Origin: Mycobacterium sp. BK086
GTDB taxonomy: Bacteria > Actinomycetota > Actinomycetes > Mycobacteriales > Mycobacteriaceae
Assembly: GCA_004362315.1 (NCBI GenBank)
Contig: SNWL01000007.1
Location: 409,313 to 473,312, forward strand
Length of the DNA: 64,000 bases
Direction of reading: 5' to 3'
The position numbers were made by a program, and so were the translations under genes. Below, piece by piece: positions 7,492 through 16,007 of the stretch. The notes under the pieces were generated by a model. That model did not search any database and had not been told where the DNA came from. It saw only the letters and a program-made list of their open reading frames with translations. Each line of letters starts with the position of its first letter. Within the stretch, counting starts at the first letter, position 1.

Positions 7492-8523
7492 ATGCGGCTT
7501 TCTGTCCTCGACCTCGTTCCCGTGCGCACCGACCAGACCACTGGTGACGCGCTGGCGGCCACGGTGCGGCTGGCGCAGACCGCCGACCGGCTGGGGTTCA
7601 CCCGGTACTGGGTGGCCGAGCACCACAACATGCCTGCGGTCGCGGCCACCAGCCCGCCGGTGATCCTGGCCTACCTGGCCGCCCAGACCACGCAGCTGCG
7701 GCTGGGGTCGGGCGGGGTGATGCTGCCCAATCATGCGCCGCTGGCCGTTGCCGAACAGTTCGCACTGCTGGAGGCCGCCGCACCCGGGCGCATCGATCTG
7801 GGTATCGGCCGGGCGCCGGGCTCGGATCCGGTGACGTCGATCATGCTGCGGGGCACCCGCGACGATTCCGATATCGAGAACTTCCCGCAATACCTCGACG
7901 ACGTCGCGGCGTTGATGAGCGCGTACGGGGTCCGCATTCCGATCCGCAACCAGGACTACATCCTCAAGGCCACTCCCGCGGCGGTCGAGGAGCCGCGCCT
8001 GTGGCTGTTGGGCTCGTCGATGTATTCGGCGCATCTGGCCGCGGCCAAGGGTCTGCCGTACGTGTTCGCCCATCACTTCGCGGGGCAGGGCACCGTGGAA
8101 GCGCTGGCGACCTATCGCTCGGAGTTCCGGCCGAGTGACGTGGCGAGCGAGCCGGTGACGTTCATGACCGTCAACGCGGTGGTCGCACCGACGCGCGCTG
8201 AAGCCGAGGCGCTGCTGCTGCCGAACCTGCAGATGATGGCGCGGTTGCGCACCGGTCAGCCGCTGGGCCCGCTGGACCTCGTCGAGGACGCCGCGGCGCT
8301 GACGATGCACCCGCAGGCCGAGGCCATCATCGAGTCTGGCCGCGCCAAGGCGGTGATGGGTTCGCCTTCCGAGGCGGCTGAGCAGGTCCGGGCGGTGGCC
8401 GAGGAATTCGATGTCGACGAGGTGATGGTCAATCCGGTCGCGTCGGCGCATCGTGGCACCGATCCTCGTACTGCGCCGGCCCGCGAGGCCACGCTGGAGC
8501 TGCTCGCCAAAGAGCTGTTCTAG
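7492..8523 (+). CDS. Luciferase-like flavin monooxygenase (LLM class, MsnO8 type)
   Basis: A 343-residue TIM-barrel flavoenzyme, probably an FMNH2-dependent monooxygenase. The N-terminus MRLSVLDLVPVRTDQT and the motifs RYWVAEHHNMP, LRLGSGGVMLPNHAPL and RIDLGIGRAPGSDP are characteristic of the MsnO8-type LLM subgroup (alkanal monooxygenase-like). The C-terminal EVMVNPVASAHR is also typical. No dedicated flavin reductase is adjacent. The ATG at 7492 follows a TATCGT hexamer at 7476-7481, so the leader would be very short. In M. tuberculosis a different oxidoreductase (Rv1260) is recalled at this place. Substrate unknown. Confidence 0.88.
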   Translation: MRLSVLDLVPVRTDQTTGDALAATVRLAQTADRLGFTRYWVAEHHNMPAVAATSPPVILAYLAAQTTQLRLGSGGVMLPNHAPLAVAEQFALLEAAAPGRIDLGIGRAPGSDPVTSIMLRGTRDDSDIENFPQYLDDVAALMSAYGVRIPIRNQDYILKATPAAVEEPRLWLLGSSMYSAHLAAAKGLPYVFAHHFAGQGTVEALATYRSEFRPSDVASEPVTFMTVNAVVAPTRAEAEALLLPNLQMMARLRTGQPLGPLDLVEDAAALTMHPQAEAIIESGRAKAVMGSPSEAAEQVRAVAEEFDVDEVMVNPVASAHRGTDPRTAPAREATLELLAKELF

Positions 8524-8539
8524 CTCAACGCTTTTCGCC

Positions 8540-8977
8540 TCAGGGCGTCAGGCGCACGATCGGAATCGGCCGCGTGGTGCCCTGCTGATACGTGGAATAC
8601 CGGCCGCCGTTCGCTGAGTCGCAGAGCTGCCACAACCGGGCATAGTCTGGATCGTCCGGCAGCAGGATGTGTGCGGTGACCGCTAAACGCCTTCTGCCGA
8701 GGTTGATTTCGACACGGGGCTGGGCACGCAGGTTGTGATACCAGGCCGGGTTGCGGTCCGCGCCGCCGTTGGAGGCGACGATCAGGTAGTCGCCACCGTC
8801 GCGGTAGTAGGCGAGCAGAAGGGAGCGCGGCTGACCGGTCTTCGCCCCGACGGTGTGCAGCATCAACGACGGTGGCACACCAGGCATCCGGTGCCCGATC
8901 CAGCCGTTGGTCCGTCGATAGATCCAGTCGTGCACCTTGACGAACGCCAACAGACCTCTATTGCTCAACGACGTCAT
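8540..8977 (-). CDS. Deazaflavin (F420)-dependent nitroreductase-family protein (Rv1261c-like)
   Basis: A 145-residue split beta-barrel protein of the DDN/AclJ family. Features are MPGVPPSLMLHTVGAKTG (substrate/F420-phosphate region), PRSLLLAYYRDGGDYLIVAS and NPAWYHNLRAQPRVEI, the last being the usual PxWYxNLxAxP signature. Such proteins bind cofactor F420 and reduce quinones or nitro compounds at the membrane. An open frame extends further upstream, but the ATG at 8977 is chosen because the family signature and size (about 149 residues in Rv1261c) begin there and it avoids overlap with the HIT gene. It sits 10 bp downstream of that gene on the same strand, so they are likely co-transcribed. 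Confidence 0.9.
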   Translation of the reverse strand: MTSLSNRGLLAFVKVHDWIYRRTNGWIGHRMPGVPPSLMLHTVGAKTGQPRSLLLAYYRDGGDYLIVASNGGADRNPAWYHNLRAQPRVEINLGRRRLAVTAHILLPDDPDYARLWQLCDSANGGRYSTYQQGTTRPIPIVRLTP

Positions 8978-8987
8978 GGCACCACTC

Positions 8988-9419
8988 TCATCCGGTCGTA
9001 TCCAGTGCGGCCAGGGCGTCGCGCAGAATTCGCCCGGTGTTCTCGCGGTCGGGATCGCGGCGCAGCAGCATCCCCTTGGCGAACGAGATCTTGTCGCCAT
9101 CGCGGCGGGGCACCACGTGCAGGTGAATGTGGAACACCGTCTGAAACGCCGACTTGCCGTCGTTGATGGCGATGTTGTTCCCCGTCGCGCCCAGCCCGGA
9201 CGCGCGGGTGGCTTGGGCGATTCGCTGCCCGACGGCCATCATGCTCGCCAGCGTCTCAGCAGGCGTATCGGTCAGGTCGACGCTGTGCCGCTTCGGAATG
9301 ACCAGTGTGTGGCCGATGGTGAACGGCCGGATATCGAGGATGCCCAGGTAGTCGTCGTCTTCGTAGACGCGGATGGCCGGCGCCCTACCGGCGACGATCT
9401 CGCAGAACACGCATGCCAT
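8988..9419 (-). CDS. HIT-family protein (Rv1262c-like)
   Basis: A 143-residue histidine-triad nucleotide hydrolase/transferase. The catalytic triad motif HIHLHVVPR is complete, and CVFCEIVAGRAPA at the N-terminus contains the Cys pair common in this subgroup. HIT proteins hydrolyse nucleoside phosphoramidates or dinucleoside polyphosphates; the natural substrate is unknown. The ATG at 9419 is preceded by TACGGT with a 6-nt gap on the minus strand, a leaderless arrangement. The gene is divergent from the amidase at 9456 with 36 nt between starts. Confidence 0.93.
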   Translation of the reverse strand: MACVFCEIVAGRAPAIRVYEDDDYLGILDIRPFTIGHTLVIPKRHSVDLTDTPAETLASMMAVGQRIAQATRASGLGATGNNIAINDGKSAFQTVFHIHLHVVPRRDGDKISFAKGMLLRRDPDRENTGRILRDALAALDTTG

Positions 9420-9455
9420 CTCGCCACCGTAGCGGTCGGCGCTACGCTGCGGCAG
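9420..9455. promoter_or_regulatory. Divergent leaderless-type promoters of HIT gene and amidase
   Basis: TACGGT on the minus strand (9431-9426) lies 6 nt before the HIT ATG. TACGCT on the plus strand (9443-9448) lies 7 nt before the amidase ATG. Both fit TANNNT, and the 36-bp spacer leaves no room for conventional leaders. Confidence 0.5.
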
Positions 9456-10847
9456 ATGGACTCCACCGACATTGCGTTTGCCGGCGCCGCCGAGCAGGCG
9501 CGCATGCTCGTCAACGGCACGATCACCGCACCTGCGCTGTTGGAGCTCTATCTAGACCGGATCGCCCGCGTCGACCGGGAGTTGCGCTCCTACCGCGTGG
9601 TGTTCACCGACAACGCGCGTCGCGATGCCGCGGCTGCCCAGGAACTGCTCGACGCCGGCGAACGCAGGCCTCTGTTGGGGGTGCCGATCGCCATCAAGGA
9701 CGACGTCGATGTCGCCGGCGAGTTCACCTGTTACGGCAGCAGCGCCTACGGTTTGGCGCCGACCGCCGACGCCGATGTGGTGCGCCGGCTGCGTGAGGCG
9801 GGCGCGGTGATCCTGGGTAAGACCGCCGTTCCCGAGATGATGCTCTGGCCCTTCACCGAGACCATCGCATTCGGTGCCACGCACAACCCGTGGGACCTGG
9901 CTCGTGCCCCCGGCGGGAGCAGCGGCGGCAGCGGGGCGGCGGTGGCCGCGGGATTGGCACCGATGGCCCTGGGATCCGACGGCGCCGGATCCATCCGGAT
10001 TCCGTCCACCTGGTGCGGGCTCTTCGGACTCAAGCCGCAGCGTGACCGCGTGCCGATGGCCCCGCACGACGACGCCTGGTGCGGCCTGTCCGTCAACGGC
10101 CCGCTGGCCCGCACCGTCGAGGACGCCGCACTGTTCCTCGACGCGACGACCACACAACCCGGCCCGCCTGGCGGATTCGTGACCGCGGCCGGCCGCGAGC
10201 CCGGCCGGCTGCGAATTGCGTTGAGCACCAAGGTGCCGCCGACGGTGATCGCGCGCATCGGGTCAGCGCAACAGAAAGCACTGGACGAAGCAGAGACGCT
10301 GTTGCGTGACCTCGGCCACGACGTGCTCTGGCGCGATCCGGACTATCCGGCCTGGGCCGTGTACGGCCATCTGCTGCCGCGGATGTGGCGAGGCTGCTAC
10401 GAGGATGTCGCGGCGCTGCCGCATCGGGAGCGGCTCGAGCCGAGGACGAAGGGGATCGCCCGCCTCGGCCGGCTGATCTCCGACGCCCAGATCGCCCGGG
10501 TGCGGGCCGCCGAACCGGCACTGTGTGCTCGGGTGCAGTCGATCTTCGACGATGTCGACGTGGTGGTCACCCCCGGAACGGCGTTGGGGCCGTCCAGGAT
10601 TGGCCAGTATCAGCGCCGCGGCGGGGTGTCGACGCTGGCGCGGGTGGCCTCCCGGGTGCCGTTCCAGGGCATCTTCAACGCGACCGGCCAACCCGCCGCG
10701 GTCGTGCCGTGGGGGCTGGACCGTGACGGGGTCCCGGTGTCTGTGCAATTGGTCGGCAGGCCGTCGGACGAGGCGACGCTGTTGTCGCTGAGTCACCAGA
10801 TCGAAACCGCCCGCCCGTGGGCGCACCGTCGTCCCCCGGTGTCCTAG
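9456..10847 (+). CDS. amiB2: Amidase-signature enzyme (AmiB2-like, Rv1263)
   Basis: Hydrolyses a carboxamide; 463 residues, close to the length recalled for Rv1263. The amidase-signature catalytic triad is visible. The Lys is in VPIAIKDDVDV, the cis-Ser is in the glycine-rich APGGSSGGSGAAVAAG, and the nucleophile Ser is in GSDGAGSIRIPS. Specificity is unknown; relatives act on aliphatic or aryl amides. The start was set at MDSTDIAFAGAAEQAR because a TACGCT hexamer lies 7 nt upstream and the frame further upstream overlaps the divergent HIT gene. The 3' end overlaps the opposing cyclase gene by 4 bp. Confidence 0.92.
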   Translation: MDSTDIAFAGAAEQARMLVNGTITAPALLELYLDRIARVDRELRSYRVVFTDNARRDAAAAQELLDAGERRPLLGVPIAIKDDVDVAGEFTCYGSSAYGLAPTADADVVRRLREAGAVILGKTAVPEMMLWPFTETIAFGATHNPWDLARAPGGSSGGSGAAVAAGLAPMALGSDGAGSIRIPSTWCGLFGLKPQRDRVPMAPHDDAWCGLSVNGPLARTVEDAALFLDATTTQPGPPGGFVTAAGREPGRLRIALSTKVPPTVIARIGSAQQKALDEAETLLRDLGHDVLWRDPDYPAWAVYGHLLPRMWRGCYEDVAALPHRERLEPRTKGIARLGRLISDAQIARVRAAEPALCARVQSIFDDVDVVVTPGTALGPSRIGQYQRRGGVSTLARVASRVPFQGIFNATGQPAAVVPWGLDRDGVPVSVQLVGRPSDEATLLSLSHQIETARPWAHRRPPVS

Positions 10848-13800
10848 TCCATCGCCTCGGCAAGCGCCATATGTCCTTGGAAGTCAAGCGCATTGGCCAT
10901 CGCCCGGTAGCGATCGCGGAAATCGCGGTAGCGCGCGTCGTCACCATCGCTGCGCGCCAGCAGTGCGCGCAGCCGTAGCAGCGGCACATCGAACAAGACG
11001 AAGCCTGGATCGGTGGGCACCGCCGCCAACCGCTCGATATGCGTTCGTGCTTCCTGCACATCGTCGCCGGTTCCGCGCTGCAGTAACGCCTGCACCAGCA
11101 CTGAGGTAGCGGGGCCGCGCAGAATCATCTCGCCGGTGTCGGCGGTGCTGTCGACCAGTGTCCTGGCCATCCGTATCGCGCCGTCGACATTTCCGAATCT
11201 CGCGCGGTAGGACGCCAGTGCAACAGTGGCCGGAGTTGCTCGAAACCCGTTCTCTTCTCCCACGACCGAATCGAGAACTTCCTCGAGGACTTGGGCGCCG
11301 ATCGCCGGGTCGATATCGTCACGGGCGATCGACGCAGCGCCATAGGCGAACCCGGCCATGCCAAGGGTGAAGTCATCACCCGACTGTTCGGCGGTGCTGA
11401 AGGCATTTCGCACTGCTTCGAAGAAGGTGTCGTCGGGCACGAAAACGCCGTTCAGTAGCAGCATTCCGTAGGGATAGGAGACAACGATCACCCGGGTGAC
11501 AGCGTCCGAACCAGTCGCCAACGCAATGCCCTCGGCGAAGTCCGTGCGCCAGCCGGGTCGCCCCAATGTGCACCGGGCTACGCCACGCAGCATGGTCGCC
11601 TGGGCCAGCGGGGAACCGATGAGCAATTCGCCCATCGTGGCGTCGCCTCCGGCCGTATCGATGACGCGTTGCGCCGTTCGTGCCGCCGCCTCGGCCTGGC
11701 CGGCGTGCAGTCGTGCGGTGATCACACCGTGCAACAAGCCCACCGTCAGCAGGGGGTCGCCGATCGATTCGACGAGCTGCTCCTGCTCGCCGGCGATCAT
11801 CACGGCGTCATGGTGTTTGTTCAACAGTGTCATCGACACTGGCAAGCCTGCCATCGCGATAGCCAGGGACCGGCGATCGTCTGCCTGCTCGCAGAGTACG
11901 CGAAGCTCGTCGAATCCGGTATCGGCGACGCGCCCGCCGCCACGATATGCACTGGCACACAACAATGTTCGTGGCGCTATCCGTAGCGCGACGATATCGG
12001 GGGAGTTGTTGGGCAGTTCGTCAGCGACCTGTCTGGCCCGCTGCCAACTCGCGCGGGCCGCGGCGATGTCCCGATTGGTCAGCCACTGTCCGGCCCGCAT
12101 ATGCCAGTCGAACGCCGTCCGCAGGTCGCCGGCGGCCTCGAAATGCTCGGCGACGGCGGCGGCCCTGTCGTCGCCGCAGCTCTGGGTCTGGATGAGCGCG
12201 GCCAGCTGGCGGTGCAGCCCGGTGCGGTCGGACTTGAGCTGCGATTCGTAGGCCACGGTGCGGATCAGGGGATGCTTGAAGGCGTAGTCGTCGTGTGATG
12301 TGAACTGCACGCGTGTCACGAGTTCGGCGTCCAACAGCTCGCTGAAAGCCGGTGTCACACCCAGACCTTCGAGTAGCTCCGCGTTGAAGCGGGACCCGAT
12401 GACCGATGCCGCCGACAGCGTTCTCTTCGCGGCAGTGCCGAGCCGGTCGATACGCGCGGCGATCGCGGCCTGCAGTGTGGCAGGTACCCGAATATCTGCA
12501 ATATCGACCGTGCAGCTGTATCCGGCCTGAACTCCTTCCAGCACACCGCGTTCCGCGAGGTCGCGAACGATCTCCTCGGCGAAGAACGGATTGCCGGCCG
12601 CCCGTTCGGCGATGTGGTCGACAAGCTCTCGTACCGAGGAGTGCCGGCCCAGCAGCTCACTGGTCAGCGCCGAGGTCTGCGTATTGCTCAACGGCCGCAA
12701 CGTGATCGTCTGGGCGCCCGGCGCTTTGGCCAGCGCACCCCGGTATTCGGGCCGGAAGGTGATCAGCACGAGTGACGGAGTCTGCGGCGCCACCTCGAGA
12801 AAACTCGACAACAGGGCTTCGCTGGGTTCGTCGATCCAATGCGCGTCTTCGAGCACGAACATCGTTGGCCGCCGCCGGGCCATCAGGGCGGCGTCGAGCA
12901 GGCTCGTCAGCCTGCGTCGGCGCGCATCGGCTTCGATCGCCGGTGTCTGCGCGTCGCGATCGGCGATTCCCAGCAGATCGTCAACCAGCAGCAGATCATC
13001 GGCGCCGGTCTCGGGCACTCGTTCGCGAACCTGGGCTCTGGCCGCCGCCTTGTCCATTCCGGCGACGTCGAGGGCCGCGGCCAGCAGTGCTGAGGCGGCG
13101 TGGAAGGGCAGGTCGCTGGTGTGCGATTCGCAGGAGGCGGCGATCACGTCGACGTCGAGTTCGGCCGCGCGCGCGGTGACCTCCTGGACGATGCGACTTT
13201 TACCGATCCCCGGTGGGCCGACAAGGTTGACCACACCGCCCGCCCCGCCGATGGCCTCGTCGAGCATGCCGGCGATGCTGGCCAGCTCCCAGGTACGGCC
13301 GACGAGTGTGGTCTCGGCCGTCTGCCTGCGGCGCAGCCGGCTCGACACACCCAGCAGGCGTCGCGCCGTCATGGGTGCCTGCGCGCCCTTGACATGAACC
13401 TGCTCCGCGTCAGCCAACTCGACCGTGCCGTCGACCAGTTGAGCGGTGGATTCACTGAGCATCACCCCGCCGGGCGGTGCCACCGATTCCATCCGCTGCG
13501 CCAGCCCGACCTGTTCACCCACGGCGGTGTAACTCGTTGGGCTCGACGTGATGTCGCCGGTGATGACCTGCCCGGAGTTCAGGCCGACTCGCAGCTCGAA
13601 CTGCAGTCCGTCGACCTTCTCGATCTCGGCTGCCAGCTGGCGGGCCTCGTTCTGCAAGCCGAGGGCCGCCAGGCACGCGCGAAATGCGTGATCCTCGAGG
13701 GCGGCCGGTGCGCCGAAGATCGCCATGATGCCGTCACCGGTGAACTTGTCGACCGTGCCGCCGTAGCGGGTCACGACACCGGTGGCCCGTTCGACCAGAT

Positions 13801-14005
13801 TGGTCATGATTTCGCGCAGCCGTTCCGGGCCCAACGCGGCGGCGAGGTCCATCGACCGCACCACGTCGGCGAACAGGACCGTGACCTGTTTGTACTCCGC
13901 GGGCATCTCGGTGTCGGTGAGCGGCGAACCGCACGAGTCGCAGAACCGCGCGCCCGGGCGCGGCTGGGCGCCACATACTCGGCACGTCGCGCTATCGACC
14001 GCCAC
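10844..14005 (-). CDS. Zinc-ribbon / class III nucleotidyl cyclase / AAA ATPase multidomain protein
   Basis: A 1053-residue signalling protein. An N-terminal zinc ribbon (C8, C11, C22, C25) is followed by a class III cyclase homology domain (about 40-190), an AAA_16-type ATPase with Walker A GPPGIGKS (about 263-270) and Walker B-like MFVLEDAHW, and a long alpha-helical TPR-like C-terminus. No C-terminal LuxR helix-turn-helix is visible, unlike Rv0386-type relatives. In the cyclase domain the metal Asp residues (D47, D91) and K87 are present. The substrate-specifying Asp aligns with T160, and the transition-state Asn aligns with G167, R171 being kept. Activity on ATP is therefore doubtful, and the domain may be regulatory. 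The GTG at 14005 has TATTCT 7 nt upstream. It is not at this place in the Rv1263-Rv1264 order recalled for M. tuberculosis. Confidence 0.88.
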   Translation of the reverse strand: MAVDSATCRVCGAQPRPGARFCDSCGSPLTDTEMPAEYKQVTVLFADVVRSMDLAAALGPERLREIMTNLVERATGVVTRYGGTVDKFTGDGIMAIFGAPAALEDHAFRACLAALGLQNEARQLAAEIEKVDGLQFELRVGLNSGQVITGDITSSPTSYTAVGEQVGLAQRMESVAPPGGVMLSESTAQLVDGTVELADAEQVHVKGAQAPMTARRLLGVSSRLRRRQTAETTLVGRTWELASIAGMLDEAIGGAGGVVNLVGPPGIGKSRIVQEVTARAAELDVDVIAASCESHTSDLPFHAASALLAAALDVAGMDKAAARAQVRERVPETGADDLLLVDDLLGIADRDAQTPAIEADARRRRLTSLLDAALMARRRPTMFVLEDAHWIDEPSEALLSSFLEVAPQTPSLVLITFRPEYRGALAKAPGAQTITLRPLSNTQTSALTSELLGRHSSVRELVDHIAERAAGNPFFAEEIVRDLAERGVLEGVQAGYSCTVDIADIRVPATLQAAIAARIDRLGTAAKRTLSAASVIGSRFNAELLEGLGVTPAFSELLDAELVTRVQFTSHDDYAFKHPLIRTVAYESQLKSDRTGLHRQLAALIQTQSCGDDRAAAVAEHFEAAGDLRTAFDWHMRAGQWLTNRDIAAARASWQRARQVADELPNNSPDIVALRIAPRTLLCASAYRGGGRVADTGFDELRVLCEQADDRRSLAIAMAGLPVSMTLLNKHHDAVMIAGEQEQLVESIGDPLLTVGLLHGVITARLHAGQAEAAARTAQRVIDTAGGDATMGELLIGSPLAQATMLRGVARCTLGRPGWRTDFAEGIALATGSDAVTRVIVVSYPYGMLLLNGVFVPDDTFFEAVRNAFSTAEQSGDDFTLGMAGFAYGAASIARDDIDPAIGAQVLEEVLDSVVGEENGFRATPATVALASYRARFGNVDGAIRMARTLVDSTADTGEMILRGPATSVLVQALLQRGTGDDVQEARTHIERLAAVPTDPGFVLFDVPLLRLRALLARSDGDDARYRDFRDRYRAMANALDFQGHMALAEAMD

Positions 14006-14043
14006 CTGACCGAGAATAAGCGGCCATGGCCTGCGCCGAAGGG

Positions 14044-14547
14044 TTATCGAGCGCCCGTCAGCGCCGCACTCCAGGCGCCGAGTTTGTCGGCGTAGCGCAT
14101 GGTTTGCGCGGGACTGGTCGACGGCAGCCGCAGGGTGGTTGCTGGTAGCTCGAGATGGACGAGCCGGGTGAAGTTACGCTCGGCGGCAGCGCCGTTGAAC
14201 AGCACGAGATCGGCTTTGGTGTGCGTGGCAAAGAACCTGGCGAAGTCGTTGGGCACCATGCTGTCCGGTTCGATCGCGGAGTCCAGGCTGCCGATGCGCA
14301 GGCATCCCTTGAGCACATCCCAGACGGCGATCCCGTGACGGTCGAGCGTGGCGGTGCGTTGTTCGTACGGGGCATCGGCTTCACAGTCGAACAGCTCGCC
14401 GATGATGCGCCAGAACGCATTTCGCGGGTTGCCGTAGTACTGCCCGGACGCCAGCGACAGCACGCTGGGCATATTGCCGAGGATCACCAACCGCGCATCG
14501 GGGGAGCCGATCGGCGGCAGCCCCTCCAGGAGCGGGGATCGTGACAT
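14044..14547 (-). CDS. Family 6 DNA glycosylase (hypoxanthine-DNA glycosylase, HDG) of the UDG superfamily
   Basis: A 167-residue enzyme expected to excise hypoxanthine, and possibly uracil, from DNA. The motif 1 region [20 protein letters not shown], continuing into AFW, is distinctive for family 6, where an Asn in this block is the catalytic residue. The C-terminal LPSTSPA is motif 3. Its start codon is 26 nt from the divergent adenylyl cyclase GTG. A TACCGT hexamer on the minus strand lies 8 nt before the ATG, so the leader would be at most a few nucleotides. It is the second UDG-superfamily gene in this window after udgB. Confidence 0.88.
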   Translation of the reverse strand: MSRSPLLEGLPPIGSPDARLVILGNMPSVLSLASGQYYGNPRNAFWRIIGELFDCEADAPYEQRTATLDRHGIAVWDVLKGCLRIGSLDSAIEPDSMVPNDFARFFATHTKADLVLFNGAAAERNFTRLVHLELPATTLRLPSTSPAQTMRYADKLGAWSAALTGAR

Positions 14548-14573
14548 CAGGAACGACGGTATACGTTGGGGCG
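14548..14573. promoter_or_regulatory. Divergent leaderless-type promoters of HDG and adenylyl cyclase
   Basis: TACGTT (14562-14567) precedes the cyclase GTG by exactly 6 nt. On the minus strand TACCGT (14561-14556) precedes the glycosylase ATG by 8 nt. The whole divergent spacer is 26 bp. Confidence 0.5.
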
Positions 14574-15695
14574 GTGACCGACACCGTCGACCCGGATGCT
14601 GCCGGGCTGCTCGACGGGTTGACGGGCGATGCCCGCGCCCAGCGGGCCGAACTGATCCCGTGGCTGCAGGAGCAGGGCATCACCGTCGAGGAGATTCAAG
14701 GATCGTTCGCGCCGATGCTGTTGCCCGGCCGCCGGAGTCTCGGCGATGACGGCACCCGGCTGTCGGTCCGGCAGATCAGCGAGCGGTCCGGTCTGGAGAT
14801 CGACCAGATCATGCGGTTCCTGCGGGCCAGCGGGCTGGGGTCGGTGGAGGATCCGGACGCGGCGGTGTACCTGAAACCCGACGCGGAGATCGTCGATCAC
14901 ATCAAGCGGTTCCTCGATCTCGGGTTGGACCCCGACCAGATGCTGACCGTGGTTCGGGTGTTGGCAGAAGGGCTTTCACGCGCGGCCGAGGCGATGCGCT
15001 ACACCGGTGTGGCGTCGACGATGCACGCGGGGACGACCGAGCTCGAGATGGCCAAGGGCGTACAGGCCTTGGTGAGTAACGCAGCGCCGCTACTGGGCCC
15101 GATGATCCAGGACATGCTGATGCTGCAGCTGCGGCACGCGATGGAGACCGAAGCGGTCAACGCCAATGAACGAGCGGCGGGTGCGCCGTTGCCCGGGGCT
15201 CGCCTGGTGGCGGTCGCGTTCGCCGACCTGGTGGGCTTCACCCGGCTGGGGGAGACGGTCCCGCCCGAGGAACTCGAGCAGCTCGCCAACCGGCTGGCCG
15301 ACGCGGCTCGCGATGTGGCCGTGCCGCCGGTGCGGTTCGTCAAGACGATCGGTGACGCGGTGATGCTGGTGTCGACGGACGCGGCAGCGCTGCTGGAGGC
15401 GATGCTGACCCTGGTGGAAGCCACCGAGGCCGATGAGGCGCTCCCGCAGTTGCGGGTGGGCGTGGCATTCGGACCGGCGGTGAGCCGGGTCGGCGATTGG
15501 TTCGGCAGCCCGGTCAACCTGGCCAGCCGGGTCACGTCGGCCGCTCGGCCCGGATCGGTTCTGGTTGAGCAGGCCGCCCGCGAGAAAATCGGCGACGATC
15601 GTTCCTTCGACTGGTCGTTCGCCAGGGCGCGGCGCCTCAAGGGTATTCAGGACGATGTCAAGCTCTTCCGCGCTCGTCGCGCCGAAAAGCCCTGA
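14574..15695 (+). CDS. Autoinhibited adenylyl cyclase, Rv1264 type
   Basis: Makes cAMP from ATP. In M. tuberculosis Rv1264 the N-terminal half senses pH and inhibits the cyclase. The 373-residue protein has a helical regulatory half (about 1-195) with [13 protein letters not shown] and [16 protein letters not shown], then a class III cyclase domain (about 205-373). All canonical residues are present: metal Asp in [10 protein letters not shown], Lys and Asp in VKTIGDAVM, Asp in GDWFGSPVN, and the Asn/Arg pair in VNLASRV. The GTG at 14574 is preferred over an upstream in-frame ATG at 14541 because TACGTT lies 6 nt upstream and the upstream start would overlap the divergent glycosylase gene. Confidence 0.93.
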   Translation: MTDTVDPDAAGLLDGLTGDARAQRAELIPWLQEQGITVEEIQGSFAPMLLPGRRSLGDDGTRLSVRQISERSGLEIDQIMRFLRASGLGSVEDPDAAVYLKPDAEIVDHIKRFLDLGLDPDQMLTVVRVLAEGLSRAAEAMRYTGVASTMHAGTTELEMAKGVQALVSNAAPLLGPMIQDMLMLQLRHAMETEAVNANERAAGAPLPGARLVAVAFADLVGFTRLGETVPPEELEQLANRLADAARDVAVPPVRFVKTIGDAVMLVSTDAAALLEAMLTLVEATEADEALPQLRVGVAFGPAVSRVGDWFGSPVNLASRVTSAARPGSVLVEQAAREKIGDDRSFDWSFARARRLKGIQDDVKLFRARRAEKP

Positions 15696-15707
15696 GCGGA
15701 CGCGGGT

Positions 15708-15914
15708 TCAGCGCTTACGCACGACCGACCAGCCGCCGGCCAGCACGGCCACGATCAGCAGCACGATCGCCGCGCCTGGTCCGAGTAGCCACCACACCAA
15801 CGCGACGGCGGCGACGGTCGGTGCTCCCACCAACAACGCCAACATCGCCGGGTGCTGGCGCGCCACGTCGCGCGCGGCCCGGGCGCGGTCGGGATCGAGC
15901 TCTTTGCCTGCCAT
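15708..15914 (-). CDS. Small two-helix membrane protein
   Basis: A 68-residue protein with a charged N-terminus (MAGKELDPDRARAARD) followed by two hydrophobic segments, PAMLALLVGAPTVAAVALVW and AAIVLLIVAVLAGGW, ending VRKR. It is probably a small inner-membrane protein; function unknown. The ATG at 15914 is favoured over an ATG 9 nt upstream because a GATAAT-like hexamer lies 7 nt before it. It converges on the adenylyl cyclase gene with 12 bp between stops. Confidence 0.7.
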   Translation of the reverse strand: MAGKELDPDRARAARDVARQHPAMLALLVGAPTVAAVALVWWLLGPGAAIVLLIVAVLAGGWSVVRKR

Positions 15915-15983
15915 GCGGCCCATTATCCGTGTCCGAAGCGGGTTTGTGCCCGTTCGCCCTCAGAGAATGCCTGGTGCTCATCT

Positions 15984-16004
15984 TGTAACGGTGTAATCAT
16001 GTAA
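15984..16004 (+). repeat. Three TGTAA direct repeats with 8-bp period ahead of the 16008 gene
   Basis: TGTAA occurs at 15984-15988, 15992-15996 and 16000-16004, each separated by 3 bp, ending 3 bp before the ATG at 16008. The spacing suggests a binding site for a cooperatively binding repressor or response regulator; no known box was matched. Confidence 0.55.
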
Positions 16005-16007
16005 TTC

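Noticed and set aside
7450-8451. A 333-codon minus-strand open frame
   Set aside because: It is antisense to the luciferase-like monooxygenase and its composition is shadow-like.
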